Assembly (NCBI GenBank): GCA_051530055.1
Contig: CM121341.1
Location: 6,758,001 to 6,822,000, forward strand
DNA: 64,000 nucleotides
Source: Neoechinorhynchus agilis
Taxonomy: Eukaryota > Acanthocephala
Reading direction: 5' to 3'
Each line of letters starts with the position of its first letter. Within the stretch, counting starts at the first letter, position 1. The notes beneath the pieces are model-generated. The model was not told the origin of the DNA. It worked only from the letters and a program-made list of their open reading frames with translations, and searched no databases. A program made the position numbers and the translations under genes. Shown here in pieces: positions 11,250 to 23,129 of the stretch.

Positions 11250-11573
11250 TTATGATGAAAAGCAATACAATCGATGCTTTTTTATGGCGGAAAATTGAAA
11301 GAATTTATTAAATTTGGTTAGTTTGTTGCTTATAGCAATGACTAAAGCAACAAACTGTGCCAAATTATCGGATTTAATAAATTCCTTCAATTTTTCCATC
11401 ATAAAAAGAACGTGAACAATACGATCGTCGAAAACACACATTTGGCCCGACTGTGCTCGCATCATAGCCAACAATTGGATTGATTTCACACTCGAAAACT
11501 CATTTTGAGGAATACTAAGACGGTTAGATTCACTCGAAAAACCCGACATGAAATCTAAACTTAATTTTGCCAT
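11250..11573 (-). CDS. Unrecognised 107-aa ORF just downstream of DNA ligase III
   Basis: Starts 27 bp after the ligase III stop on the same strand, with ATG directly after TTAA. The sequence (MAKLSLDFMSGFSS...) has a hydrophobic helical middle and no known motif. Its C-terminal half overlaps a long imperfect inverted repeat (about 11288-11395, arms near 40 nt around cttatagcaatgact). The codons may therefore be a by-product of a foldback insertion. The close spacing could mean a dicistronic unit, but no other gene pair here shows this. Confidence 0.35.
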   Translation of the reverse strand: MAKLSLDFMSGFSSESNRLSIPQNEFSSVKSIQLLAMMRAQSGQMCVFDDRIVHVLFMMEKLKEFIKSDNLAQFVALVIAISNKLTKFNKFFQFSAIKKHRLYCFSS

Positions 11574-11600
11574 TTAATGGCCGACTTGCTTTGAAATAAT

Positions 11601-13957
11601 TTAGAGATTTATTTTCTTCGATGAGTGTATATGATTGAGAAGCTCATCAATCGCTAAATATCTCTTTCGATTTTCTGAATTTGGTGCGTTTTTTCGAACA
11701 ACATAAATCGTATCGTCTTCGTTCGGCATTTGATTCCTAGGCTGAACAACACAACCTCCATAAGCTACGATTTTTCTTTCCAGCTCCAGCTGTTCATTAG
11801 CACTTAGTTGGGCATCGATTTCGAATCGTTTTCCCATGAACAAGTCAGGAATTTTAGTCAAAGTTAACTTCGATCTTGTATTCGTCTTTGATTTCTCGAA
11901 CATTTGAGTCAGATACTTTAGAGATGTTGCCTCTAGCCACGACTTATCGTCTCTTATCCTAGTTACACGTGGAAACCGGATTGATATTCCATTGGCTGTG
12001 TGTTGTTTCGACGTGGAGAACTCTGCTCCAGATACTTCAAGAACCAATGAGCGTCGAGGATTTTCCACAATAAAATCTGGAACATACATTCGCTTACAAT
12101 TTAACCAATGTGGCAGTTTTCCCTTGTCGTTTAATTTATCCATTCGAATTTGAGTTTGAAGTTGGTCGAGATCGTCGTCCGTGAATCCGTTTCCTACCTT
12201 TGTTACGGTGCACCATTGTTCCGTGTCCTCGTTGTAGCAACCCATCAAGAACACTGACTTCATTCCAGCTTTTGAACCAGTTCCATAGTAGGCACCAAGG
12301 ACGACAAGATCGGCGCTATCGGCCATGGACCCGTCTGCTAAATAATCCTTTTTGACCTTTAACCAATTTCGTTTGCCAGGTTCGTAATATGAATTGGCTC
12401 TTTTGAGCACGAGGCCTTCAAGACCATCAGCGATTGCATTATCAATTAGATTTTTCAAGTGACTAGAATCGGTGACTTTGACTTGCCGAGAGAGCATTAT
12501 GCGACCATCTTGTTCTACCATGTAACTCTCTAAAACTCTCCTTCGTTCTTCTATGAGTGCAGTCTTTTTCGATTTTTATCTTTTATTTTAAAGCAATGAA
12601 CATTATTCGTAGTTAGAATTGTGGTTAAAATGCGGTTAAGAGGTATTTTCGGGAATAGCGATCTGCCGGATACCCGAGCCATATAAAACAACCAAAAATC
12701 GCTTTAGATTACCGAATGTGGCTTACTCTTTCGAAATATCACTCGATTTAAAATACGTCTTGATCGGGAAAATCTTAACAAAACGCATAATTATTTCCGT
12801 TGGGCGTAGTAGCGGAAAAACTAGCTCTCTCGAATTTCAAATTTATATCTATAAGAAAAAGACTGCACACGTAAACTCGTGTTTATTAAAGTTTTTCCAT
12901 TGTAGAAAAGGCAATCAAAGACAAATAAACAAGGGTTTACTGTTTTTGAGGCCGTTTTCGCTTCTTGGGCTTTTCGCCTGCCTAAAGTTCCAAACGGTAG
13001 CGGTTTCTTTGTTTTCGTGTCATATAGGAGTACTTCACAATCCAAAATGACTTCAGCCACAGAAGGCGGAAAGGCAGTGGTCAAAAGTTCTCTAAAAGCG
13101 GATACTTTATGTTCCTGTACGGCTTTAAGACTTCTACTATAAAAGGCATAATGCCCGTTCTGTTGATGAACTTGAACTCGTTCTCCGTCGTATTTAGTCT
13201 CAGCGTACAGATTATCAGTAGTGCTGTCAAAATTCATTGCATTTTCAACTGACCTGCATGGTTGGGCCAACATTGGGGCAACTGGGCTCATTACATCGAT
13301 TTTCGCACTTATTTGCCTTCCAAGCTTCTTGTGATGATTGCTGCACAAGCGTTCCGCGACCACCTTTAGACTTTTACATTGCTGATAAGCATTGTAAGCG
13401 TTAAGACCGTCCAAAATGACCTTCGCGCCCGCTCCATATCGCATATCTTTCTTTATAAGTCTAACGATTGTACGCAGTTCCTCGGACCTTGTGCATCTCA
13501 CATAGATTTTCTTTAGTGCTTTTAGTTGATGTTCGTTGGTGCTACTGTTCGTTGATAGGTCTTCTAGAAGACAATCCACATTTACACAGGTGAGTTTACC
13601 AGTTTTAGTAGTGGTTGACTTTTTAGTCCAGAAATATTCAATAGTGAGACTTGCGTCGCCCGACACTCCATTTAAATGATCAAACATTTCGTTAACGTTA
13701 CATTCGAGGATTTCGGCGAAGTGTTTTAGCAGTTGTCGATTGTCCAGTTGGTATTTTCGACTACTATTAATCGGATCAGCCGCTTGAGGAAGAAGGAATC
13801 GGAGCACAATGTACAAATCTTCAAACATTTGTCTCAGTGAGTGTTCATTTACAAACTCTTCAACGCTTGCACTCTTGGGCTTCTGTTTAGTGCCAGCGGA
13901 CGAGATTTTATCGCACAGTTGTACGAAATCAATAAAAAAAAGCCGTTGAACACTCAT
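11601..13957 (-). CDS. LIG3: DNA ligase III (ATP-dependent), 2 exons
   Basis: ATP-dependent DNA ligase that seals nicks in base-excision and single-strand-break repair and in mitochondrial DNA. Exons 13957-12871 and 12550-11601 join in phase (SLQ-ERRRVLESYMV) to give about 678 aa. Order: helical DNA-binding domain (FVQLCDKI to SVENAM), nucleotidyltransferase motif I with the adenylated Lys (ETKYDGERVQVH), FYSRS, PLPFGTLGRR, FVFDC, EGLVLK and WLKVKKDYL, the OB fold (VVLGAYYGTGSKAG, TADGISIRFPR-like block), then a short BRCT-like tail (LFMGKRFEI to TIYVVRKN), which in LIG3 binds XRCC1. The N-terminal PARP-like zinc finger of vertebrate LIG3 is absent. The frame is open for about 48 more bases upstream of the chosen ATG without another Met. 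The intron has unusual inverted-repeat ends. Confidence 0.96.
12551..12870 (-). mobile_element. LIG3 intron with terminal inverted repeats (introner-like)
   Basis: The 320-bp intron begins (reverse strand) gt-GTGCAGTCTTTTTC and ends GAAAAAGACTGCAC-tcatag. These are perfect 14-bp inverted repeats lying 2 and 6 bases from the splice junctions. A short non-autonomous DNA transposon that became an intron would look like this. There is no ORF inside. Confidence 0.6.
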
Positions 13958-14395
13958 TAGAGCGATGTTTGTTGTTGGCGTAGATATGTCAGCGAAGGTT
14001 TGCACCGTGAGTATAGCAACAAACGCACACCGTAAGCAACTTTCTCTTGTCTATACGTGAGAAATGCAAGTAGGATTTTTAGCTCGAAAAAAAGAATTTC
14101 TATTTTTTTTTGAGATGTGCTTAATGTTAAACGTAGTCTTCTTTTTGTTTAAAGTCTTTAGAACATCATTTACTCGACCTTTTCCTTTTTTAGGCTACGG
14201 TTGCGAGTTTGTTGTACCTTTCTCCGGATCCTCAGATATCTCTCGATCATATTCGCCTACACAACTTTATGCAATTTGAATTGATTACATTTTATATATC
14301 ACGAATTGTTCTTTTTGAGTTAAGGAAATGCGAAAACTTATGAAGAAATATTGTGGTTTTTGTGCGTCAAACAACTTTCATCCGAAAAAAAATTT
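13958..14395. other. Intergenic upstream of LIG3 and of the tandem array
   Basis: Contains ggttgcgagttt...ccggatcctcagata near 14205-14250, a dispersed motif also found near 49525 and 49735. A short frame at 14339 (MKKYCGFCASNNFHPKK) has a C-x2-C pair and could be a first exon of the array gene, but no junction could be set. Confidence 0.35.
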
Positions 14396-17034
14396 GCTAC
14401 AAAAACAGTGAACATAATTGAACGCGATTCGGTAGTGACGATAGCCCGTTTTGTGCTATTTTTAATATTTAAAATGAACAAAAAATCAATTACTACTATG
14501 AAGTTAACGCCAGGCGAAAAATATACCGCATTCTACATCGCACAAATGTTTTCCGTTCGTGGATTTGAGCTTTCAAACGAACATTGTAAATGTGCAGAAA
14601 TTATAGAGGTAAGCTGTGTTGCAAATTATATACCGTTTTTAGTACCATTGTTATTAATAATTGATAGATTTTCTTGCTAGGATTTTAAATATTTGAATTT
14701 GAACTAATCTTTTCGTGACAATATCATAGTAAAGATATCATGAAAAATAAATGTTAAAGTGGTGGCTGCTTTTCTTCAGAAATATTTATATCTAAAAGAA
14801 TTGAATCTTGATTTAATCGCCTTAAAATTAGCCGGGGCTACAAAAACAGTGAACATAATTGAACGCGATTCGGTAGTGACGATAGCCCGGTATTTTTAAT
14901 ATTTAAAATGAACAAAAAATCAATTACTACTATGAAGTTAACGCCAGGCGAAAAATATACCGCATTCTACATCGCACAAATGTTTTCCGTTCGTGGATTT
15001 GAGCTTTCAAACGAACATTGTAAATGTGCAGAAATTATAGAGGTAAGCTGTGTTGCAAATTATATACCGTTTTTAGTACCATTGTTATCGATAATTGATA
15101 GATTTTCTTGCTAGGATTTTAAATATTTGAATTTGAACTAATCTTTTCGTGACAATATCATAGTAAAGATATCATGAAAAATAAATGTTAAAGTGGTGGC
15201 TGCTTTTCTTCAGAAATATTTATATCTAAAAAAGAATTGAATCTTGATTTAATCGCCTTAAAATTAGCCGGGCTACAAAAACAGTGAACATAATTGAACG
15301 CGATTCGGTAGTGACGATAGCCCGGTTTGTGCTATTTTTAATATTTAAAATGAACAAAAAATCAATTACTACTATGAAGTTAACGCCAGGCGAAAAATAT
15401 ACCGCATTCTACATCGCACAAATGTTTTCCGTTCGTGGATTTGAGCTTTCAAACGAACATTGTAAATGTGCAGAAATTATAGGTAAGCTGTGTTGCAAAT
15501 TATATACCGTTTTTAGTACCATTGTTATCGATAATTGATAGATTTTCTTGCTAGGATTTTAAATATTTGAATTTGAACTAATCTTTTCGTGACAATATCA
15601 TAGTAAAGATATCATGAAAAATAAATGTTAAAGTGGTGGCTGCTTTTCTTCAGAAATATTTATATCTAAAAAAGAATTGAATCTTGATTTAATCGCCTTA
15701 AAATTAGCCGGGCTACAAAAACAGTGAACATAATTGAACGCGATTCGGTAGTGACGATAGCCCGGTTTGTGCTATTTTTAATATTTAAAATGAACAAAAA
15801 ATCAATTACTACTATGAAGTTAACGCCAGGCGAAAAATATACCGCATTCTACATCGCACAAATGTTTTCCGTTCGTGGATTTGAGCTTTCAAACGAACAT
15901 TGTAAATGTGCAGAAATTATAGAGGTAAGCTGTGTTGCAAATTATATACCGTTTTTAGTACCATTGTTATCGATAATTGATAGATTTTCTTGCTAGGATT
16001 TTAAATATTTGAATTTGAACTAATCTTTTCGTGACAATATCATAGTAAAGATATCATGAAAAATAAATGTTAAAGTGGTGGCTGCTTTTCTTCAGAAATA
16101 TTTATATCTAAAAAAGAATTGAATCTTGATTTAATCGCCTTAAAATTAGCCGGGGCTACAAAAACAGTGAACATAATTGAACGCGATTCGGTAGTGACGA
16201 TAGCCCGTTTTGTGCTATTTTTAATATTTAAAATGAACAAAAAATCAATTACTACTATGAAGTTAACGCCAGGCGAAAAATATACCGCATTCTACATCGC
16301 ACAAATGTTTTCCGTTCGTGGATTTGAGCTTTCAAACGAACATTGTAAATGTGCAGAAATTATAGAGGTAAGCTGTGTTGCAAATTATATACCGTTTTTA
16401 GTACCATTGTTATATAATTGATAGATTTTCTTGCTAGGATTTTAAATATTTGAATTTGAACTAATCTTTTCGTGACAATATCATAGTAAAGATATCATGA
16501 AAAATAAATGTTAAAGTGGTGGCTGCTTTTCTTCAGAAATATTTATATCTAAAAAAGAATTGAATCTTGATTTAGCCTTAAAATTAGCCGGGGCTACAAA
16601 AACAGTGAACATAATTGAACGCGATTCGGTAGTGACGATAGCCCGTTTTGTGCTATTTTTAATATTTAAAATGAACAAAAAATCAATTACTACTATGAAG
16701 TTAACGCCAGGCGAAAAATATACCGCATTCTACATCGCACAAATGTTTTCCGTTCGTGGATTTGAGCTTTCAAACGAACATTGTAAATGTGCAGAAATTA
16801 TAGAGGTAAGCTGTGTTGCAAATTATATACCGTTTTTAGTACCATTGTTATTAATAATTGATAGATTTTCTTGCTAGGATTTTAAATATTTGAATTTGAA
16901 CTAATCTTTTCGTGACAATATCATAGTAAAGATATCATGAAAAATAAATGTTAAAGTGGTGGCTGCTTTTCTTCAGAAATATTTATATCTAAAAAAGAAT
17001 TGAATCTTGATTTAATCGCCTTAAAATTAGCCGG
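14396..17034 (+). repeat. Six-copy tandem array, unit about 440 bp
   Basis: Units begin with gctacaaaaacagtgaac at 14396, 14837, 15272, 15712, 16155 and 16593. They end with aaaattagccgg, the last at 17034. Lengths are 435-443 bp. Copies differ only by a few small indels (for example a shortened gtgctattt block in unit 2, a 2-base loss before the donor in unit 3, and an A-run of 4 versus 6 near each unit end). Each unit carries a complete small spliced ORF and an aataaa signal. Confidence 0.97.
14474..14707 (+). CDS. Small spliced ORF repeated in six tandem units (first copy shown)
   Basis: ATG at 14474, with equivalents at 14908, 15350, 15790, 16233 and 16671. Exon 14474-14608 reads MNKKSITTMKLTPGEKYTAF and onward to HCKCAEIIE, then gtaagc. 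A 72-bp intron ends cttgctag at 14680, and exon 2 (14681-14707) adds DFKYLNLN and a stop: 53 aa in all. An aataaa lies 40 bp later. Alternatively, the intron may run to cttcag about 165 bp downstream, joining KYLYLKELNLDLIALKLAG, which is open in unit 1. A frame upstream (VNIIERDSVVTIARF) could also be exonic, with gtgcta...atgaag as a 51-bp intron. I recognise no family. The array may be repeated internal exons of one gene rather than six genes. Confidence 0.45.
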
Positions 17035-18218
17035 CGAAAACGTTGTGCTCTAAAAAAATGTTCAATTTTTTGTAAGTGAGCAAGCTTTTGAGAGGTTAGA
17101 TTGTTGCGCTTCATCTCTAGAATTCAAATTTATATCATCAAATAATTGATTCATTTCATATTTTTCGACTTTCGCGTAGACCTTTTTCGGCCTATCAAAA
17201 GAAAGGGAGCACTCAATTTCGTTTATCCGGTGGTATCCTTCAGATTGAGTGTTTAAAATGCTTTGTTGGCCACAAACGTATCCGTTTTTTTATCATACTG
17301 GTCGAGTACCATCAAAATTAACCTTGTGCTCACGGGACACCATTGTTAAACTCAGTATTCTTTAAGGCTGCACTTCGGTGCTCAGCAATCCTTCTTTTTA
17401 GATTGTTCGTTTTTCCCACATATTAGATAGATTACAGTTGGAACATGGGATCTTGGTGACCCTCATTCTTCGGTCGAAGTACTGTTTGGAGAGTTTTGCC
17501 CTTCCTGTGGTTATCAATCTTTATGATCAGAACTTCCATTTTTTTAGTTCCATAGACCACTGATGAATGGTGCCTCAATGAAGTGCTTCTTTTCTTGCTG
17601 TTGCGATAATTATGAACTTAATATAAAATTGGTAGAACGTTGGTTTATGTAATCAAAATGTCTTCGAAATACACCGGTTATTAGTGAATTTTCAAAAAAT
17701 AACCAAAATCGGTGCAACGGATAACACAATTCAGGTTTTTTAAATAAGTTTTAAGAAACTGGTTGATCCAATTCAACGTTGATCCGGTCGATATAATCGT
17801 AAATAAACGATGTTGTCCGAAGTCTCACTTTAGAACTCCTAATTTTCTAAAATGTTTAAATATTCATTAACGTTTTTCTTAAAGATTTTCAATAGATTTT
17901 AGGCCATCGACCTCGTCTATATACAATTATTGGCTATTCTATATCTCTATAAAACACAAAAATCCCAATTTTAATTGTTCCTCCGTAGACTCAATTCGTC
18001 CGAAATACGATCTAAATCGAAGACAATGACGCTCAAGTGCCTACAAAAAGGTTTACTAACCCAAGTTTGTCACCGGAAACGCTATAAAGCAAAAACGGGT
18101 CGCGCCCACATTGCATTGTTCAGCCTCAAAGGAAATGTTCTGACGAAACCGGTGCACGCCCCATAAATTTTCCAAGAAAAAGAGTAACTTTACAAAAAAA
18201 GGCCTCCGTGGAGAAATT
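17035..18218. other. Intergenic, no gene seen
   Basis: About 1.2 kb between the tandem array and the M16 gene. After the last unit the frame KKELNLDLIALKLAGENVVL runs to a stop at about 17052 and could be the true last exon of the array gene. Otherwise no coding or repeat structure was recognised. Confidence 0.45.
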
Positions 18219-21200
18219 ATGTCTTCAAGTGTCAAGCAATCTCTTACGCCAATTGTTCCTAAAAACAATCGAAAGCAGTATGAGATCGTAGTGTGCAGCA
18301 ATGGCTGCAGAATCCTGCTAATTGCCGATCCTAAGACGGAATTTGGGACATTTGCACTAAACACGGGTGTTGGATCTTATTGTGAACCAATTCCTCGGTT
18401 AGTTGCTTTATTGCAATCAATTTTGCTTAATGTTGAGGTTAGACATTTTTGGATTTTCGAAGAACATAAAACTTTCTTTATCTAGCCCAGTAGTGATGTG
18501 CCCTCATTGGCTACATTCATTGAAACAAGTGAAGGGTCAGGAGGATCAATAGTACATAATGATATTGGAATTATTAGTTTTCAATGCCCTCATGAGATAT
18601 TCCAGGATGCAGTTCATATGTAAGTAAAAGCATCTTGTTTTCATTGACTTAACGCACAAATGTGTGATAAAATTTAAATTCTGAGGTATCGGTTATTGAG
18701 TTATTGTCGTACACAATCGATTTACATTTCAAAATTTTCCACGTGAAATAAATTAACGAATATTTGTGAATACTAAAAATATTTATTATTTTTAAAGTGG
18801 TATAATTTTGGAGGAAAACTTTAGCCGTCCTCCGTGTTGTCTCTCAGCACGGCGATGGTGAATTGACCTGACCTTGCAACAAATCTATTTTGAGCATCTT
18901 CCTTGATAAATTTTTCTCTGGTGACTATTATTAAGATATACTCACCTTCTGCTAAATATTTGCAGGTTCCTACGATTCCTCTGCTCTCCGCGATTCGATT
19001 TAAATTCCATAGAGAAGGAAATTCTCTTTATTGACAGTCTAGTGACTGCAGAGAAGAACAATGAGGATTGTTTACTTGAGGACATAATCAGAAGTCAAAT
19101 GAACCCCTCCCATCCAGCATCTCAACCCAAAACTAGAGTTACGCCCGTGTTCGACATAGCCAAAGACAAACTATGCGACTTGTGCCGTAACTTTTTCGAA
19201 AAGGAATATTCTTCAAATCGCATGTCTATCGCAATCCAATCGAAAGGTTTTTGTTAAACAGATATCAAAAAGTATTTCTTAACGCATTACAAATATAGGT
19301 ATGATCGAGCAACTGAAGTCTTGGCTCATTCCCTTGGCTGAGAATATCCCGAACCACAACCTCGACTTTGCTACATTCTCACCATCCAACCCACTTGAGG
19401 GATATTCCCAAAATAAATTCTACCAGATCATTCCCCAGAAGGACTACAACGCCCTGGTGTTGGAATGGGCTACGCCGGACCTTACAAAGGAATATAAAGC
19501 CGATCCATCTGGATACATTGATTCCCTATTACAATACGGACACTCCAAAGGTCTACTTGACTATCTAAAAAAGCGCGAATTTGCGTACAACGTTAGCCTT
19601 TCGGTTCCACTATCAATCCGAGGCACTCACATTTCAACGATTCGTGTGCTGCTCACTGAGAAGGGAGTAGAAGAATACATGAAAGTACTAGAAGCTATTT
19701 TTAAATATCTTGGCTTAATTAAGCGCATGGGATGCGAGAAGTGGAGGATGACGGAGTATAGTATCCGAAGTGAGATTGAGTTTGATCTTGAAGAGAGAAG
19801 TAGTCCTTTAAACGAAGTACACACTCATTCGCTCACATATCGATCTTATTGCTGTGAACAAATGTAATAATGGCTGCTGTTCCCATTATGGATAGAATTG
19901 ACTTAAAAGATGTTGCACGAGTTGGTGTCTTGATGGAGATAAAACCGGATATCATGCGAACTGTCCTAGACGCGATGAACCCTGGACTCTGTGCTGTGTT
20001 TTTGATTTCACGTAAATTAAAGATTGAACATAACCATATCAGTGCAGATGGAATAAAATATTCAATAGATAAACTTTCGAAAGATTGTTTGGATACGTGG
20101 ACTTTGTTGTCTGAAAACCCACGAATCGATCAAGATTTTGTTCTGCAATTACCTTCAAAAAATGAATACGTTCCAAATTTGGACGAGGTAATAGCACCTA
20201 AAAGTGCTGATAATGTTCCAGTTTTGGTCAACGAGGTAAGGCTCCCTATCAAGTAATAACATTTTAACTTCATGAAAAGGAATCTGGCTTCCGATGTTGG
20301 CACAAGTACGAAAATTGTAATAAAAGAGTCGGAGTAAAAATTATGTGTCAACTTCCAGAAGACGAACTATGGAACGCTCAAAAGGCTGTAGCTATTGATA
20401 TTGCCTTCCAAATTATTGTAATGAAAACCAAGGAACGAATGTTAAATGCATTGTGCATGAAGTATGTATTTGTCGAAGAAAAGGAAACTCGGAGAATGAC
20501 CGTGAGTTTCAATTTATATAAAACGGAAAAATTTGCACTTCTCTTTGGAAGTTTTACCTTGAAGGCTTTACTGACAAAATGGATACGTTTGTGGAAGAAA
20601 TGTTGAAGATTGTAATCGAGGTGAAGAATGATGCAGAATGTTTTGAGAATGCCAAGGATGCTCAAATCATGACCTATATTGAGCCGATTCGTGATACACA
20701 GTTCGTCTGCTTCCAAGAAGCTTGGAACGTGGCTGGCATTGGCATTAATTTTTGCAATGAAAATTTGTTAGAGCAAGCAAGCTGTAAGTAAAAAAATCGG
20801 GCTGAATATCCCCTAAAAATCCTAAAGTTTTTACTGTTTCTTGTCAAATTCAAACTCTTTCAAGTAAAATATCGACATTTTACGCCCTGAATCTGGGTTA
20901 TTCAAGAGAATCGGGAATTTTGATAGTCATGTTCGACTTTTATCCGCCATTTATTGTGCTTCTTTGTCTAATATAAATTCGATTTTAAAACAAAACGTTC
21001 CATTAAAACGAAAGTATAAAAGCATAATAGTGAAACCAGTCAGTCCGGCGCATGTTGTTGTAGCTCGACTCGTACTTCTGGGTCCCCGTGAACACTCGAA
21101 CCAAATGATAGGTAGTCCAGTTGAACGAGTGAAAGTTGTTGGTTATTGGCGTAGGTTGAGCACAAAAACACCGCTTAGCCATTTTCAATAGCGATGTTTC

Positions 21201-22298
21201 ATACAAAAAATCGTTATTTGCTTTTTTTATGGAGCATTTTCAATACCATAAAAGGCTCCTCTGCAGATCATGCACTATGATGGCTTGCAAAAATATTTAA
21301 ATTGTTTTGAATCGAACTAGTTCCTAGTTAAATTTATGGTCTTTTAGATTTGGAATACGAAATCTTCAAATCCACATGGAATGACCTGTTCAAAAGGCAA
21401 AGTTGTGATGTCTACATCATAGGTGAAGTCGAAAAAGAACAAGCCGTGAAAATTTCAAAGACAGTGTACGATCACTTTAAGGAACTCGGAACTATTCAAC
21501 CAACGAAAAAAATGAGGGAAATTGTATTTAAAACCAAAAGCAATTTAAGAAAACGTTTTATTAGTACAAACGTATTTGAGAATTCTATTCTTCTTCTCTT
21601 TCAATGTGACCGAAATACGGTTTCACACTCAGCTTTATCAAATATTTTTGTTCAGAGCATTAAGGAGAACTTTATAGACTTCGTGATGATGAACGACGAG
21701 ACAGGTAAGTAGGATACTAAGTAAAGATTCGTCAAAGAACTATTTTAGTTTCGTCAATTTTTACTGGAAGTGTTGATCAAGGCAAATCTATTTACGTTTA
21801 CTTTTTTGAGCAGTCAAGACAATCGTGTGAATACTCTGATGCCAGTGCAGAACTTTTCTTGGAGGACGTCTATGATGCACTGAAAACAATGACCGAAGAA
21901 GATTTAGACAGAGTAAAGACTAAAGTAATCATACAACTGAAAGATGAAGGAGAAACTTTGACTGAAAAGCTCGATTACTGGTCGGCATTTGTGGACGAAT
22001 ACGGAGCTAATTTCGACAGAAAAACGAAACTAATCAAAGAGGTCGAAAGTACATGCAAAAAAGATCTACTTGAATTTTACACTAAGTTCATCCAAAGGAG
22101 TAGCAATAGCAGAATAAAATTAGCCACTTATCTGAGTCCAATCAATGCTCCCGTGGAGACGTACCAAGAATTTGGCTTTCTTAAAATTAGCGAATATATT
22201 AATTCGGCAACTGAGATAGAAGATACAATGGTATTTCTGGAAGGTAAGGAGAGGTTGGATTGTAGCTTGTCCGTTCTATAGGAAAACGATTCTCTTGA
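18219..22298 (+). CDS. Insulysin/nardilysin-like M16 protein without the zinc site, 10 exons
   Basis: Pitrilysin-superfamily (M16A) protein of about 953 aa. Ten exons join in phase: 18219-18437, 18486-18619, 18966-19246, 19299-19863, 19896-20235, 20280-20501, 20552-20783, 21348-21704, 21749-22243 and 22282-22298. Collinear matches to human IDE: ILLIADPKTEFGTFALNTGVG, SLATFIETSEGSGGSIVHN, YSSNRMSIAI, FYQIIPQKDYNALVLEW, EIKPDIMRTVLDAMNP, LPSKNEYVPNLDEV, IRDTQFVCFQEAW and DRVKTKVIIQLKDEGETL. The zinc signature HFCEH of IDE aligns with ALLQS, and the third ligand Glu (EVNAVDSE) aligns with ILFIDSL, so catalysis is very unlikely. Introns of 32-52 bp alternate with two long ones (346 and 564 bp). 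The 32-bp intron 19864-19895 is required to keep frame. Likely a binding-only paralogue, like the inactive N-terminal sites of other M16 members. Confidence 0.9.
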
Positions 22299-23129
22299 AA
22301 GAAACTCTATCTTTGACTTAAGTGAACTAAAGTTTCGGTAATGGTTTTGATTGGAGTGCTCTTAGAATTAAGGACCTGCTTTCTATACGAAATCTTTAAT
22401 GCTTTTTGGAAAAACACTGGTATGTCAATTTATATCGAGCTCGGGGAAGTTCATAATAGCAAAGCGTAAGGGACGTGAAGAGGGAAGGTCACACTAAAGA
22501 AGACAATGGTGGTTAATTTTTTAAAGGTTTCCTTCTCAATTAGTGTGGAACGTCTGTGGATTTCCAGTATACCATCATAAATTCGAGAATTAGTAATCCG
22601 ATGTGTTGGTATGCGTATTTGTTATATCGAAATCGATCGTAGTTTTGTTGAATAGGACAGATTTGCCAATGAAATAAAAGGATCACTTTAAAGGTAACGC
22701 AATAAAAAGTAATTAGACACTTGAAAATTGTACTTTCCGGCAAAATTGGATTTATAATTCGGCGATAGAATACATCAATATGGTAATAGGAGAACAATGA
22801 TACCTTCCGCTCATGGATCTTAACGTCCGAATGTTTAAATCAATTCAATATTTATGAACAACAATTGAACGAAAGGCTATTTAGCTCAAACAGAAAAACA
22901 ATGGATATGTTTACGTGCTCGGGAGTATAAATACGAGCCATTCGTTCATTCAAGACAGTTCGCGTATAGAACCTTTTAGTCGTCTCCAACATTTCTGTCG
23001 AATCAACCGATCTATTCAATGTGCATTTCAGTTGAATTAATTCCCGAATTTCTTTTTTAGATGTCTCATCTAAGGAAAATTCCACCTATTCTCAGGAATA
23101 TAAAACGGACCACTGAAATGGCAATAAGG
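22299..23129. other. Intergenic with one weak ORF
   Basis: A 77-aa reverse ORF at 23085-22852 (MEFSLDETSKKEIRELIQLK) has helical character but no match I recognise. Nothing else was seen. Confidence 0.3.

Noticed and set aside
20785-21347. GC-richer stretch in an M16-gene intron as a possible tRNA-derived SINE
   Set aside because: No usable A/B boxes, tail or second copy in the window.
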